From the NCBI GenBank assembly GCA_002409745.1, contig DHOU01000010.1:179242-243241 (forward strand): DNA of 64,000 nt, written 5' to 3'. The notes beneath the pieces were generated by a model. The model saw only the letters and a list, made by a program, of their open reading frames with translations. It did not search any database and had not been told where the DNA came from. Positions 15,646-25,212 of the stretch are shown one piece after another. Position numbers and translations under genes: made by a program. Positions within the stretch are counted from its first letter, which is position 1. Each line of letters starts with the position of its first letter. The stretch comes from Bacteroidales bacterium UBA5382. GTDB taxonomy: Bacteria > Bacteroidota > Bacteroidia > Bacteroidales > Dysgonomonadaceae.

Positions 15646-17586
15646 TTAAACTGTAAAGGGTTCAACACGTTCGAGTTCATCGAGCCATAGATCCGCGGCG
15701 GCATCGCTCGGCATCCGCCAGTCGGTACGGGGCGACAGACTTACCGACCCCACTTTCGGCGCATCGGGCAAACAAGAACGTTTGAACTGTTGCGCGAAAA
15801 ACCGGCGGTAAAATATCCGCAACCATTTTCGTATTTCTTCGAACGAATAGGTTTCATGAAAAGCCATCTGAGCAAAAAGACAAATGCGCGAAGGACTGTC
15901 GCCGAAGCGAAGCATACGATATAAAAAGAAATCATGCAGCTCGTACGGGCCTACTACACTCTCAGTGCGCTGCCCGATCAACCCGTCTTTGCCGGGCGGA
16001 AGAAGCTCGGGACTGAAGGGAGTATCGAGCACATCCTGCAAAACCGGTTTGACGGCATCTTCCATCTGCGTGTCGGCAATCCATCGCACAAGCGTGGCAA
16101 CCAACGTTTTCGGGACACCGCTATTGACACCGTACATCGACATGTGATCGCCGTTATACGTGGTCCACCCCAACGCCAGTTCCGATAAATTACCCGTCCC
16201 GACCACAATTCCGCCGATCTTGTTGGCATAGTCCATCAATATTTGCATTCGCTCGCGCGCTTGCGCATTTTCGTAGGTGACACTCTGGTCGTCGATATCG
16301 TGCCCGATGTCCTTAAAGTGTTGGGTAATCGATTCGACAATCGAAATCTCTTTCACCGTGACGCCCAATGAGCGCATCAACGACAAAGCGTTGGAGTACG
16401 TGCGGCCGGTCGTTCCGAAGCCGGGCATCGTTATGCCGCAAATACCGGTGCGGGGTATCTTCAGCAAATCGAAAGTGTTAACCGCCACTAAGAGGGCAAG
16501 CGTAGAATCCAATCCGCCCGATATCCCGATCACCGCCTTATCGGTACCGATATGTTTCAGTCTTTTGGCTAAGCCATGCGATTGAATCCGAAATACATCG
16601 CCGAGATTTTCATCGGCAGTTTCGGAAGAAGGAATAAACGGATGCGGCTCGACGGAGCGATACATCTTTTCTACGGAAACACGATCGATACACGCGTAGA
16701 TATCTTCGGCGCCTCGGGCCGGAATGGTGAAATTGTTGTCGACCATCCGTTCATGCTCGAGCATGCTGACATCGATATCGGCGATAATCATTTCGTTTTC
16801 GAAAGAAAAGCGGTTCGACTCGGCCAGCATCGATCCGTTTTCGGCAATGAAACAGGCTCCCGAAAAGACCGTATCGGTGGTCGACTCGCCACAGCCGCTC
16901 GAAGCATATACGTATCCCCCGCGGCAACGGGCAGACTGTTGCGACACAAGCGACCGTCGGTATGCGTTCTTGCCGACCAATTCATTACTCGCCGAGAGGT
17001 TAAAAATAATGTGCGCCCCTTCCACCGACAGTTGCAAAGAAGGAGGAATCGGCCGCCATAAGTCTTCGCAAATTTCCACCCCGAAACAACCGAAAGGTGT
17101 TTGAAAAATGGTTGACGCCGAAACCACCGGATAAAGGTCATCACCGATTTCAACCGCGGTATCGCGCAACAGATCGCCGCTTATAAACCATCGTTTTTCA
17201 TAAAATTCGCGGTTGTTGGGAATATATCTTTTAGGGACGACACCCAGAATCCCTTCGGCCGATAAAACGACCGCCACGTTATACAAGGCGCCACGACAAG
17301 CCAGCGGCATGCCGGCAATCACGATTAGCGAGGGCTTGTCTTTCAAAAAAGCAACCAATTCGAACAGAGAGTCGATCGCTTTGTTTTGTAAAGCGGTTTG
17401 AAGGAACAAATCGCCGCACGTATATCCGGTGATGCCCAATTCGGGAAGGCAAAGCACCTGAACGCCTTCTGCCACGGCATCGCCGATAACGGATTTCATT
17501 TCATACACGTTATAATCGCAATCGGCGACCCTGACTTTCGGGGAGGCCGCCGCTACCCGTATAAATCCGTGATTATTAATATCCAT
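15646..17586 (-). CDS. nadE: Glutamine-dependent NAD+ synthetase
   Basis: This 646-residue enzyme makes NAD+ from deamido-NAD, ATP and glutamine. The N-terminal nitrilase-type glutaminase domain shows LCLPELGITGY (Glu), VVPKRYIPN (Lys) and FGVEICEDLWRP (Cys). The C-terminal synthetase domain has the P-loop GISGGLDSTLALL near residue 345 and GNLSELALGWTTYNGDHM. The start was placed at ATG 17586 (MDINNHGFIRVA), where family homology begins; the open frame upstream is unrelated. It is followed after two bases by amgK-rapZ. A TATTTTTG box at 17618-17625 is its likely promoter. Confidence 0.96.
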   Translation of the reverse strand: MDINNHGFIRVAAASPKVRVADCDYNVYEMKSVIGDAVAEGVQVLCLPELGITGYTCGDLFLQTALQNKAIDSLFELVAFLKDKPSLIVIAGMPLACRGALYNVAVVLSAEGILGVVPKRYIPNNREFYEKRWFISGDLLRDTAVEIGDDLYPVVSASTIFQTPFGCFGVEICEDLWRPIPPSLQLSVEGAHIIFNLSASNELVGKNAYRRSLVSQQSARCRGGYVYASSGCGESTTDTVFSGACFIAENGSMLAESNRFSFENEMIIADIDVSMLEHERMVDNNFTIPARGAEDIYACIDRVSVEKMYRSVEPHPFIPSSETADENLGDVFRIQSHGLAKRLKHIGTDKAVIGISGGLDSTLALLVAVNTFDLLKIPRTGICGITMPGFGTTGRTYSNALSLMRSLGVTVKEISIVESITQHFKDIGHDIDDQSVTYENAQARERMQILMDYANKIGGIVVGTGNLSELALGWTTYNGDHMSMYGVNSGVPKTLVATLVRWIADTQMEDAVKPVLQDVLDTPFSPELLPPGKDGLIGQRTESVVGPYELHDFFLYRMLRFGDSPSRICLFAQMAFHETYSFEEIRKWLRIFYRRFFAQQFKRSCLPDAPKVGSVSLSPRTDWRMPSDAAADLWLDELERVEPFTV

Positions 17587-17617
17587 ATAGGTAAATTGAT
17601 GTGAACATGTTCGAACG

Positions 17618-17625
17618 CAAAAATA
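17618..17625 (-). promoter_or_regulatory. -7 box for nadE-amgK-murU
   Basis: TATTTTTG on the minus strand, an exact TAnnTTTG match 32 bp before the nadE start, inside the 55-bp gap after the transglutaminase gene. It suggests a separate promoter for the lower half of the cluster. Confidence 0.5.
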
Positions 17626-17641
17626 CGAAAATAAAAATGAT

Positions 17642-19072
17642 TTACCGATAGGTAACTTCCATCTTATACCTCCATTGGTTGAAATAAAGGTTGCGCGAAG
17701 CTGTTTCCACCTCTCCCCGTTGGAAATCGACCGTCTCGCTGCGGGGAAATTTCTTTTCCGGAAGAAAGCCGCCCGAATAATCGGAATTGACATAGAACCG
17801 GTACGAGTCGATGCCCGACATAAAGAATTCCCGGCCGGCCGGATGCTGCAACGGATATCCGCGGCCGAAAGACGGATCGCAAGGAATCCATCCCGTTCCC
17901 TCCAGATACACTTCGGCCCAATCGTGCAGATTCACTTCGCCGGGATGCATCATCCAGCCGCTTTGCCATCGCGCCGGAATACCTTTGTAGCGCAGCATGG
18001 CGATCAACAGCAAGCCCACCTGCCCGCAATCGCCTTTCCGGTTTTGCATCACATATTCGGGGATGTTGGCGATGGTCGAATATTCCAACGCGCTCGCCCA
18101 AGGATAGGTTGCCGTGATAAAACGGTACACCGACCGTAAGACGTCCACCGGTGTTTCCGCCCCGTGGGTAATGCTGTCGGCCAATTCCTTCAAGCGGGGT
18201 GTAAACAGGATGTGCGGCGTCCTTTCGGCAGTGTACGTTTTGTAAAGTGTCGAAGCGGTATCATACGGGAGCGCCTCGATACGCGAAAGGTCAAACCATT
18301 CACCCCTCGACGTAAACTCGTATTCCGCCCAGAAAGCGACCGGTTGACCCTGTCGGGCTTTCTGCTCCATGTAAATCGAGGTGTGGGCGGTTTGATCGTC
18401 CGAAAGAATATAGCCGGGATGGGAAGCGCCGATAAACACGACATCCGATTGCCGCGGCACATCCCGGCGCGGATAAGGCAGCCAGGCACGTACCGTCTCG
18501 CCTTCCTCCACCGCACCCGAGTCGACCGTGAGCGTATACTTCACCCGCATCGTTTGCGGCGGCAACAGGCGGCGGCCGTTTTGCTCCGGCTTTCCCATTT
18601 GCGACAGATGCTTATCCAAAACGGCGGTCGTGCCGCTTACATCGGTCGACACCGGCGCCTTCGACAATGCCCGTGCTTGTTCATCCACGCGGAAAAGATT
18701 AGGCGCAGCGTTGCGAAAATAACGTTTTTCCCCGTCGATCAGCCGATATTCCAATGCCAACGAATTTTCCCATCCGGCGAGTTGCTCTTCCGTAGGCGTA
18801 AAGCCATGGCGTTCTTTTATCCACGAAACGATTTCGTCCCGCGAGCGGTTAAAGTCAAGCGCCACACGGTGCAATGAATCTTTTGTAAAGGCATAAGCGC
18901 CCTTTTTATCGTCGGAAAGGCTTTCATCGCTCATCAACGAATCGAGTATGAAAGCCGCACGCGTAAAATTTCCGGCGGTTATTTCCTGCGCAACAACGGC
19001 ATCAGGCGCCGGCTTGCGGCCTGCATTACACGCCATCATCAAAAACGGTATAATCCAAATCAATTTTTTCAT
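17642..19072 (-). CDS. Transglutaminase-like lipoprotein
   Basis: A protein of 476 residues with a lipoprotein signal peptide (MKKLIWIIPFLMMACNAG, lipobox Cys at 15), so probably anchored in the periplasm or outer membrane. A transglutaminase core (PF01841 type) lies near residues 300-400. It has KGDCGQVGLLLIAMLR (nucleophile Cys about 346), VNLHDWAEVYLEG (His about 384) and IPCDPSFG (Asp about 395). Such bacterial proteins act as peptidases or cross-linkers of peptide substrates; the exact substrate is unknown. It lies 12 bp after the HAD phosphatase gene and 55 bp before nadE. Confidence 0.87.
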   Translation of the reverse strand: MKKLIWIIPFLMMACNAGRKPAPDAVVAQEITAGNFTRAAFILDSLMSDESLSDDKKGAYAFTKDSLHRVALDFNRSRDEIVSWIKERHGFTPTEEQLAGWENSLALEYRLIDGEKRYFRNAAPNLFRVDEQARALSKAPVSTDVSGTTAVLDKHLSQMGKPEQNGRRLLPPQTMRVKYTLTVDSGAVEEGETVRAWLPYPRRDVPRQSDVVFIGASHPGYILSDDQTAHTSIYMEQKARQGQPVAFWAEYEFTSRGEWFDLSRIEALPYDTASTLYKTYTAERTPHILFTPRLKELADSITHGAETPVDVLRSVYRFITATYPWASALEYSTIANIPEYVMQNRKGDCGQVGLLLIAMLRYKGIPARWQSGWMMHPGEVNLHDWAEVYLEGTGWIPCDPSFGRGYPLQHPAGREFFMSGIDSYRFYVNSDYSGGFLPEKKFPRSETVDFQRGEVETASRNLYFNQWRYKMEVTYR

Positions 19073-19084
19073 GTGTCCATTATT

Positions 19085-19825
19085 TTAAATCCGGATCGAT
19101 TGAAACAAGTCGACCATCTCCGGTAGTTTTTCATATAAAGACGTCATCGAGTCGAACACCACCGACGCACCGGCTTCCAGGAGCATCTCGTCGTCCAGCG
19201 GACCGGTATTGACGGCCAACGTAAAGATTCCGGCTCCGGTAGCGGCTTTTATTCCCAGCGGCGCATTTTCGATAACGAAAGCCTGGTTGGGCAACAAATC
19301 CCCTGCTTTTTGCAATCCTTTTAGAAACGGCTCCGGATCGGGCTTGCCGTGGATCACATCAAACGCCGTCACCATCGTTTCCGGCGAGAATATGCCGGGG
19401 AAGTTCAGGTCAAGCCGTTCCAGAAGCGAAGGCTGCCCCGAGCCGGTCACCAACACACATTTCAATCCGTGCCGCTTCACCCATTCGAGCGTTTCTTTGG
19501 CATGAGGGATCAGCGCCCCGGTGTTATACTGCTGAAACAATTCCGTCTTGCGGACATAAATACGGCGGGCCTCCTCCTCGGTAGCATTGCGCCCGAGGTT
19601 CCGTTGAAAAAGGATATCAACGGTCGATTTTCCGGTACGCCCTTCGTGAAGGTAAAACTCGCCGGGAAGCGACGACAATTGCCTTTCGTCCATCGTTTGG
19701 CGCCAAGACTTCTCGTGCGCGGGCATGGAATCGTACAGTACGCCATCCATATCGAAAATAACGGCCTTTAGGTCGAAATGCCCGAAACCGTGAGTCTGCA
19801 AGTAATTACGTAAACGTTCTTTCAT
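19085..19825 (-). CDS. HAD-superfamily hydrolase, beta-phosphoglucomutase-like
   Basis: A cytoplasmic HAD phosphatase of 246 residues. Motif I is VIFDMDGVLYDSMPAH (nucleophile Asp about residue 24), followed by a helical cap (HEGRTGKSTVDILFQ). Motif II is VLVTGSGQ, motif III KPDPEPFLKGL and motif IV VIENAPLGIKAA. This is the pattern of the beta-phosphoglucomutase/sugar phosphatase subfamily. The substrate is unknown. It is the first gene of the minus-strand group 13.4-19.8 kb and has an exact -7 box at 19872-19879. Confidence 0.9.
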   Translation of the reverse strand: MKERLRNYLQTHGFGHFDLKAVIFDMDGVLYDSMPAHEKSWRQTMDERQLSSLPGEFYLHEGRTGKSTVDILFQRNLGRNATEEEARRIYVRKTELFQQYNTGALIPHAKETLEWVKRHGLKCVLVTGSGQPSLLERLDLNFPGIFSPETMVTAFDVIHGKPDPEPFLKGLQKAGDLLPNQAFVIENAPLGIKAATGAGIFTLAVNTGPLDDEMLLEAGASVVFDSMTSLYEKLPEMVDLFQSIRI

Positions 19826-19871
19826 TTGATGTTATTTAATCGGAATCGCACGACCCCTTTTATTGGAATGT

Positions 19872-19879
19872 CAAAGATA
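19872..19879 (-). promoter_or_regulatory. -7 box for the HAD-transglutaminase genes
   Basis: TATCTTTG on the minus strand (CAAAGATA on the plus strand), 46 bp before the HAD start; an exact TAnnTTTG match. Confidence 0.55.
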
Positions 19880-19884
19880 CCAAA

Positions 19885-19965
19885 GATTGAGGAGATAGGG
19901 AAAAAGATTGAGGATAGATTGATGGAAGATTGTCCCGATTGCTATCGGGAAGATTGATAAAAGAT
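19885..19965. repeat. Degenerate heptanucleotide repeat (GATTGAG type) with a hairpin
   Basis: Units GATTGAG, GAGATAG, GGAAAAA, GATTGAG, GATAGAT, TGATGGA and AGATTGT run in phase from 19885. They are followed by TCCCGAT-TGCT-ATCGGGA (19933-19950), a perfect 7-bp stem. It is more degraded than the other arrays. Confidence 0.55.
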
Positions 19966-20027
19966 CGATACTGTTATTCCTGAAAATGTATTACATTTGT
20001 AATCGAGCATATAACAGTTATATAACA

Positions 20028-20114
20028 ATGGAAGCGAAAGGGGGTAAATATGCAGGGACTTTGGATATGAAGAATTTCGATACATTCATGAAATCCGTAA
20101 ACAACGTAGAATGA
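20028..20114 (+). pseudogene. Truncated antitoxin-like ORF (28 codons)
   Basis: ATG 20028 to TGA 20112-20114 encodes 28 residues (MEAKGGKYAGTLDMKNF...). Its stop overlaps the next start as ATGA, as in relBE/dinJ-yafQ type operons. It is too short for a functional antitoxin and no family can be named; it is listed as a remnant because of its coupling to the toxin remnant. Confidence 0.35.
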
Positions 20115-20302
20115 AAGAGGTTCGTTATAGTACCGGAGCTAAGAAAGACCTAAAGAAATACCGTAATCATCCCGGTAAAATGAAAAAACTGTACCAAGTC
20201 TTATAGCGGCTCATTCATGATATAGAAATCCCCGGAACTTTCAAGCGAACACAAGCAACGAAATCGGCAACTTTTTATGACGAAACGTCGAAAGAAAAAT
20301 GA
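20111..20302 (+). pseudogene. YafQ/RelE-type toxin remnant with in-frame stop
   Basis: The frame starts MKEVRYSTGAKKDLKKYRNH, typical of the first strand and helices of YafQ-family mRNA interferases. It is interrupted by TAG at 20204-20206 after 31 codons, and continues as RLIHDIEIPGTF before becoming unrelated and ending at 20300-20302. The catalytic C-terminal half (His/Asp strand region) is not present. It is a decayed type II toxin. Confidence 0.65.
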
Positions 20303-20360
20303 ATTTATAAAACCCATTTTAATATCTGTTTGTGTATTTTTGTGTATTAGAGTCACACAA

Positions 20361-22640
20361 ATGAAACAAACAATACTTTTTTTACTATTCATGCTTGCCG
20401 GTCAATTTACAAAAGCCCAATATTCGTTTTCCGGCACTATTATGGACAAAGAAAAAAAGCCATTACCCGGCGTTCAGGTAATGTTATCGGCCAACGATTC
20501 GTTGTTTGCCGCCGCATTAACCAATGAAAAGGGCCGCTTTGTAATGGACGAGCTTCCTAGAGGAGAATATTCGCTGCAAATTTCCTATCCCGGGTTCACT
20601 TCTTTGGAAGAAAAAAGAATAATTCAACGCAATATACAGACAGTGTTCATTTTGATGGAAGAGAGAAACATTCAACTGGATGATTTTACGGTTACAGCCG
20701 ATCGCAGAGAGATGGTGAAGCGTACCGCCACCGGAGAACTATTTTATCTTTCGGATAAAGCGAAAAACAGCGGAGACCCCTACCGGGCCTTGCGTGAAAT
20801 TCCGAGGCTGATTGTAAACGAAGCCTTGCAGTCCGTAAAAATGGAGGACGGGAGCTTTCCCTTGGTGTTGATTGACGGAAAAGCGGTCAATTCGGGTATC
20901 ACGCCTATCGATCCCAAGGAAATTGAATCGGTGGAAGTTATTGATGTGGTAGGCGCCCGTTATCTGCGGACAGGCGCGAAAAACATTCTAAATCTCAAAC
21001 TCAAGAAAAAACGTGCGCCGTATCAATTTTTCCAAACAGCCACCCGGCACGACATTCCCCTGCGAAACAGTTTTGGCGTAGTTTATTTCGAAGTAGGAAA
21101 TTCCAAATACTCTTTATACGGAAGAGGCGCCGGCGATATTACCTATAATGATGACGGGGAATCCGAAACCCGGCAAAAAGATACCGGGTATTTTAAGCAA
21201 AGTGCGGGAAAATTAAGAGATAACGACCGGGAAGCATTGGGCGAATTGCTCTTCAAATGGAGCATCACCGATAAGGATTATCTGGCTGCCCATATTTATG
21301 GAAAATGGAATAATAAAAAATCGGAGACAGCGGGAAACGGACGATACGAAACGGCGAAAACGCAGGATTTCCATTACACCTCCCTCAACCGTAACGATGC
21401 CTCTATCCTTACCTCGAGCCTGTATTACCGGCACGATTTTTCAGAAAACAAGATGTTGGAAACAACCCTTGCCTACAATAAAAACGGCGACAACAATACG
21501 GGAGAACGCCATGAGGCCTATCCCGACCGAATGTATAATAATCTGTATGAATACAAAAACAACCGTTCGTCGGCAAGCTTGAACGTCGATTATTCGTGGG
21601 AGTGGAACAACGTAAACAGCTTGAATATCGGAAGTGCAACCGATTTTGTAAACGACCGTATCGACAAAGTCAGCGAGAATGTTCCGGTCTTTCATCACCG
21701 GGCATGGAACGAATACCTGTATGCTTCTTTCGGCAGTAAAGCGGGAAATCTTTTGTATATGGCTTCTGCGGGACTGGAAGGCATCTGGTTGAAAGCGGGC
21801 GATGCTTCCAACCGGTATATAAAACCCCGCGCCTCTTTAAGCGGTACCTACAACTTCAACAAGCATCATTCGACGAGAATAAACTATATGCTCACCAACC
21901 AATCTCCCAATGTGGGGCAATTGAATCCCCATAACACCTCGACCGATTCATTGGTTATAACGAGAGGGAACCCCGGATTACTGCCCGAGCAAACGCATCG
22001 ATTGGAAGCATCGCATACGTTTAATAAAAAAGGATTTTATATCACTCCCTCCGCATCGTATACCGTTTCTACCGACATCATACAACCGTCCGGTTACAGT
22101 GAGAACGGAATTTTCGTGAATACCTATCGGAATACCGGTCATCTTAAAACGCTTTCCATGGGAGGCTCCGTCAATTACCGCCTGAAAAACGGCCTTGGAA
22201 ATATTTACATGGGGGCCATGCACAACACGGATTACTTCTCCGGCCTGTCCCCTAAAGAAAGTGTGTCTCTTTACGGTGGCATCTGGATATATTATAAGAA
22301 ATGGATTTTCGGGGGAGATGTTACCTGGCGGAATTATGAATATACGCCCATTTCGCGCATCAGACAATTGACGCCTTCTTATTCACAATTCCAGGTGAAT
22401 TATAATTTCACGAAAGATTTTTATGTTGCCGTAGCGCTTCCCTACTTCATCGGCAAGTTGAGTACGGAAACAACCACCCAAAGCGGAACATATAATTCTT
22501 ATCTTTTAAAGCGGATGACCGATATGTCCGCCCATCCGTGGGTCTTGTTGCGCTATACGTTCCGGCGGAACAGCAAAGAAAAAATCAAACTCGACAATGT
22601 GGTCAAAAGTAAAGAGGAAGGAATATCATTATCGTTTTAA
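20361..22640 (+). CDS. TonB-dependent receptor-like outer membrane beta-barrel protein
   Basis: A 759-residue protein from ATG 20361 (MKQTILFLLFMLAGQFTKAQ signal peptide; in-frame ATG 20277 would precede the signal with charged residues). After the signal come a carboxypeptidase-regulatory-like domain (about 22-100, SGTIMDKEKKPLPGVQV) and a plug-like segment (about 115-215, with VLIDGKAV and VEVIDVVGARYL). A long C-terminal beta-barrel of the OMP_b-brl_3 type follows. No TonB box can be identified with certainty. A TATTTTTG box lies 18 bp upstream (20335-20342). It is paralogous in layout to the next gene, 91 bp downstream. The ligand is unknown and there is no SusD-like lipoprotein nearby. 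Confidence 0.85.
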   Translation: MKQTILFLLFMLAGQFTKAQYSFSGTIMDKEKKPLPGVQVMLSANDSLFAAALTNEKGRFVMDELPRGEYSLQISYPGFTSLEEKRIIQRNIQTVFILMEERNIQLDDFTVTADRREMVKRTATGELFYLSDKAKNSGDPYRALREIPRLIVNEALQSVKMEDGSFPLVLIDGKAVNSGITPIDPKEIESVEVIDVVGARYLRTGAKNILNLKLKKKRAPYQFFQTATRHDIPLRNSFGVVYFEVGNSKYSLYGRGAGDITYNDDGESETRQKDTGYFKQSAGKLRDNDREALGELLFKWSITDKDYLAAHIYGKWNNKKSETAGNGRYETAKTQDFHYTSLNRNDASILTSSLYYRHDFSENKMLETTLAYNKNGDNNTGERHEAYPDRMYNNLYEYKNNRSSASLNVDYSWEWNNVNSLNIGSATDFVNDRIDKVSENVPVFHHRAWNEYLYASFGSKAGNLLYMASAGLEGIWLKAGDASNRYIKPRASLSGTYNFNKHHSTRINYMLTNQSPNVGQLNPHNTSTDSLVITRGNPGLLPEQTHRLEASHTFNKKGFYITPSASYTVSTDIIQPSGYSENGIFVNTYRNTGHLKTLSMGGSVNYRLKNGLGNIYMGAMHNTDYFSGLSPKESVSLYGGIWIYYKKWIFGGDVTWRNYEYTPISRIRQLTPSYSQFQVNYNFTKDFYVAVALPYFIGKLSTETTTQSGTYNSYLLKRMTDMSAHPWVLLRYTFRRNSKEKIKLDNVVKSKEEGISLSF

Positions 22641-22730
22641 ATCACATTCTTTCCATATCCGTATGAGAGCAATCAGGTATGTATCCTTGTAAGGAATCCT
22701 CTTTTAAATACGTCTTATAAAAAAACTAAC

Positions 22731-25073
22731 ATGATGCGAAACAACTGTTTATTATTCTTTGCGATCATTTTTACGGCCGCTTATTCCAGCTTATGCGCAC
22801 AGTCCGATAAGCCTTTGGAGATTAAGGGAAAAGTAGTTTCCGAACAGAATTCTCCCGTGCCTTATGCCAATGTGATTGTCCATACATTGCCCGATTCGGC
22901 CTTTTATAGCGGTGTGGTGACGGCCGATGACGGGAGTTTTACGGTAGAAACTCCGGCTGGGGATTATTTCCTTGCCGTCAGTTGCATCGGTTTTAAAACG
23001 GAAAACTACTCGCCGTCTCAAGTACAGGCAAACGGATTCCGGATAAAATTGCAGGAAGACACGCAGCTTTTACAGGAGGTACAAGTGGTGGGATACCGCA
23101 AGTTATTCCGCCCCACAAAGGAAGGCCTTAGCGTCAACATAGAAGCCACCCCGCTCTCCCGCATCGGCACACTGGATCAACTCTTGTCACAACTCCCCCT
23201 GATTGCGGGAGAGAACGGCGATTTTACCGTGTTGGGACACGGGAAGCCTGAGTTCTATCTGAATAACCGCAAGATAAGGGATTTGTCGGAATTGACTACG
23301 ATTCATTCCTCGGATGTGGAATCGGTGGACATCGTTACCAATCCCGGCACACGGTACGGTTCGGAAATCACCTCGGTTATCCGCATCAAAACGAAAAAGA
23401 AACAGAGACAGGGATTAAGCGGCTCGGCTTTGGCTTCGGTAACGAAGGACGAGAAATGGTCGACCAACGAAAATCTTCACCTGATGTATTCTTTTTCCAA
23501 CGGCATGCAGCTTTTCAGCAATGTGAATTTTTCTTCCACCGCTTTTAAACAAAAAAGGGAGTATCACGAGGCTTTCGGACAAGAAGCGATAACGCGCACC
23601 GATACGTATGGGACGGCGGAAAACAGCGCGAACCGTTATACGTGGCAATCGGGTTTCAATTATGACTACGGTTCATCCAATTCTTTGGGAGTAAGATACG
23701 AATGGAAAAGAACACCCAAAGTCGATTTTATCTTGGCTTCTCAAATAAATACAGAAACTGACGGCAACGATCCGGAAACATTTTCCGGCACTACGTCGAT
23801 ACACAGCGACGATTCGCGTCACAGCCTTAATGCGTATCTTATTCAAAAGGTCGGCAAATCGAACCTTTCTTTCGACGCCGACTATCTGCATGGTGATGAG
23901 GCGAAGGTAAACACGACTTCGGAAATAAGTTTAAGTGCGTATGATAAACAAAACATCCTCACTCACTTTAACAGCAGCTACGATTTATATGCCGCCAAAC
24001 TGGAGGTTTCGACGCCTGTGGCAAAAGGAGAGTTGCTTTATGGAGGAGAATTCAGCCATACCGGCAGGGAACAGTTATTTGACAATAAAACGAGTACGGA
24101 AACCTCTTTTTTGAAAACGACAAAAGACAATACACAGCAGAACCTGTACGCGTTATTTGCGGAATATGATTATAGCCTAAAGCGAACAAATTTTTATGCC
24201 GGTGTGAGGTATGAGCGGAATGATTTCACGTATAAACAAAATGACAGCATCATCTCGGAACAGTCCAAAAAATACAACACCTGGCTGCCTTATGCCGGAA
24301 TAAAATTCAATATAAAGGACGTGACGCTAAACCTGCGGTACAAGACCTATATTTTTCGTCCCGGTTACAGTCTTTTGACGAGTAATTATACGTATGTTTC
24401 GCATACATTATGGGAAACGGGGAATCCTTACTTAAAACCTTCCACGCGGTATAACGGGGGCTTCGATTTATCTTGGAAGGATTTTCAACTGATGGGCGAC
24501 ATCACTCACCGGAAGCAAGATATCTCTCCCGTATATGAAGAGTTTAATGACGGAAAGTCTATCGTAAGCAAAGACATAAATCTTCCCGACTATAATATCT
24601 ATAGCCTTACGGCTGTTTATTCCCACACCACGAAAATATGGCAGCCTTCCGTGCAGGCGTATATCCAGTTTCAGGATCTGAAATACGGAAATCCCCGCCG
24701 CTCATACAATAAGCCGCTCTGCCAGATCATGTTCAGGAATCGGTTCACGTTACCGTCGGAATATTATCTTTATCTGAATGCATTTTACTTGAGTAAAGGC
24801 AATGACAGGGCCTTATATTCTTTCGGGATGTTTTACATGAGTGGTACGGTACAGAAAAAGTTCAAATCGGGTTTGTCCGTATCATTAAGAGCCAGTGATT
24901 TCCTGAATACATTGAAGCAGAAAAACGGCGTATTTACCAATACGGTCTCTTACGATTATGTGACGAGGGGAGCGTCACACGCGATATCCCTGACCTTATC
25001 GTATGATTTGAATATGACCAAATCGAAATATAAAGGAACAGGAGCCGGGGAATCCGAAAAAGACCGGTTATAA
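22731..25073 (+). CDS. TonB-dependent receptor-like outer membrane beta-barrel protein (second copy)
   Basis: A 780-residue protein with signal peptide (cleavage likely after SLCAQ, about residue 24). It has a carboxypeptidase-regulatory-like domain (IKGKVVSEQNSPVPYANVIV, about residues 31-50) and a plug-like segment (about 125-225, with FYLNNRKIRDL and VESVDIVTNPGTRYG). A long beta-barrel of the OMP_b-brl_3 type ends in YDLNMTKSKYKGTG. The ATGs at 22731 and 22734 are both possible starts. It has the same domain order as its upstream neighbour but clearly diverged sequence, so this is an old tandem duplication or two related receptors. The substrate is unknown. Confidence 0.85.
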   Translation: MMRNNCLLFFAIIFTAAYSSLCAQSDKPLEIKGKVVSEQNSPVPYANVIVHTLPDSAFYSGVVTADDGSFTVETPAGDYFLAVSCIGFKTENYSPSQVQANGFRIKLQEDTQLLQEVQVVGYRKLFRPTKEGLSVNIEATPLSRIGTLDQLLSQLPLIAGENGDFTVLGHGKPEFYLNNRKIRDLSELTTIHSSDVESVDIVTNPGTRYGSEITSVIRIKTKKKQRQGLSGSALASVTKDEKWSTNENLHLMYSFSNGMQLFSNVNFSSTAFKQKREYHEAFGQEAITRTDTYGTAENSANRYTWQSGFNYDYGSSNSLGVRYEWKRTPKVDFILASQINTETDGNDPETFSGTTSIHSDDSRHSLNAYLIQKVGKSNLSFDADYLHGDEAKVNTTSEISLSAYDKQNILTHFNSSYDLYAAKLEVSTPVAKGELLYGGEFSHTGREQLFDNKTSTETSFLKTTKDNTQQNLYALFAEYDYSLKRTNFYAGVRYERNDFTYKQNDSIISEQSKKYNTWLPYAGIKFNIKDVTLNLRYKTYIFRPGYSLLTSNYTYVSHTLWETGNPYLKPSTRYNGGFDLSWKDFQLMGDITHRKQDISPVYEEFNDGKSIVSKDINLPDYNIYSLTAVYSHTTKIWQPSVQAYIQFQDLKYGNPRRSYNKPLCQIMFRNRFTLPSEYYLYLNAFYLSKGNDRALYSFGMFYMSGTVQKKFKSGLSVSLRASDFLNTLKQKNGVFTNTVSYDYVTRGASHAISLTLSYDLNMTKSKYKGTGAGESEKDRL

Positions 25074-25212
25074 GACTGCTTTTCTCTTTCACCATTACCT
25101 CCGTTTCGGATGCGGCGGAATTATCGCGGCAAAAAACAGAAAAGGAGCGGAAGTCATTCTCCCGCCCCTTCACAATCTGTTTCAATCTTAGATCAATATC
25201 CCATCAATCTAC

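Noticed and set aside
17587-17793. N-terminal extension of NAD synthetase
   Set aside because: It overlaps the 3' end of the transglutaminase gene in another frame and lacks homology; the nitrilase domain begins after ATG 17586.
25125-25175. Possible bidirectional terminator between the barrel gene and pgi
   Set aside because: GGAGCGG and CCGCCCC pair only weakly and there is no T run on the plus strand.
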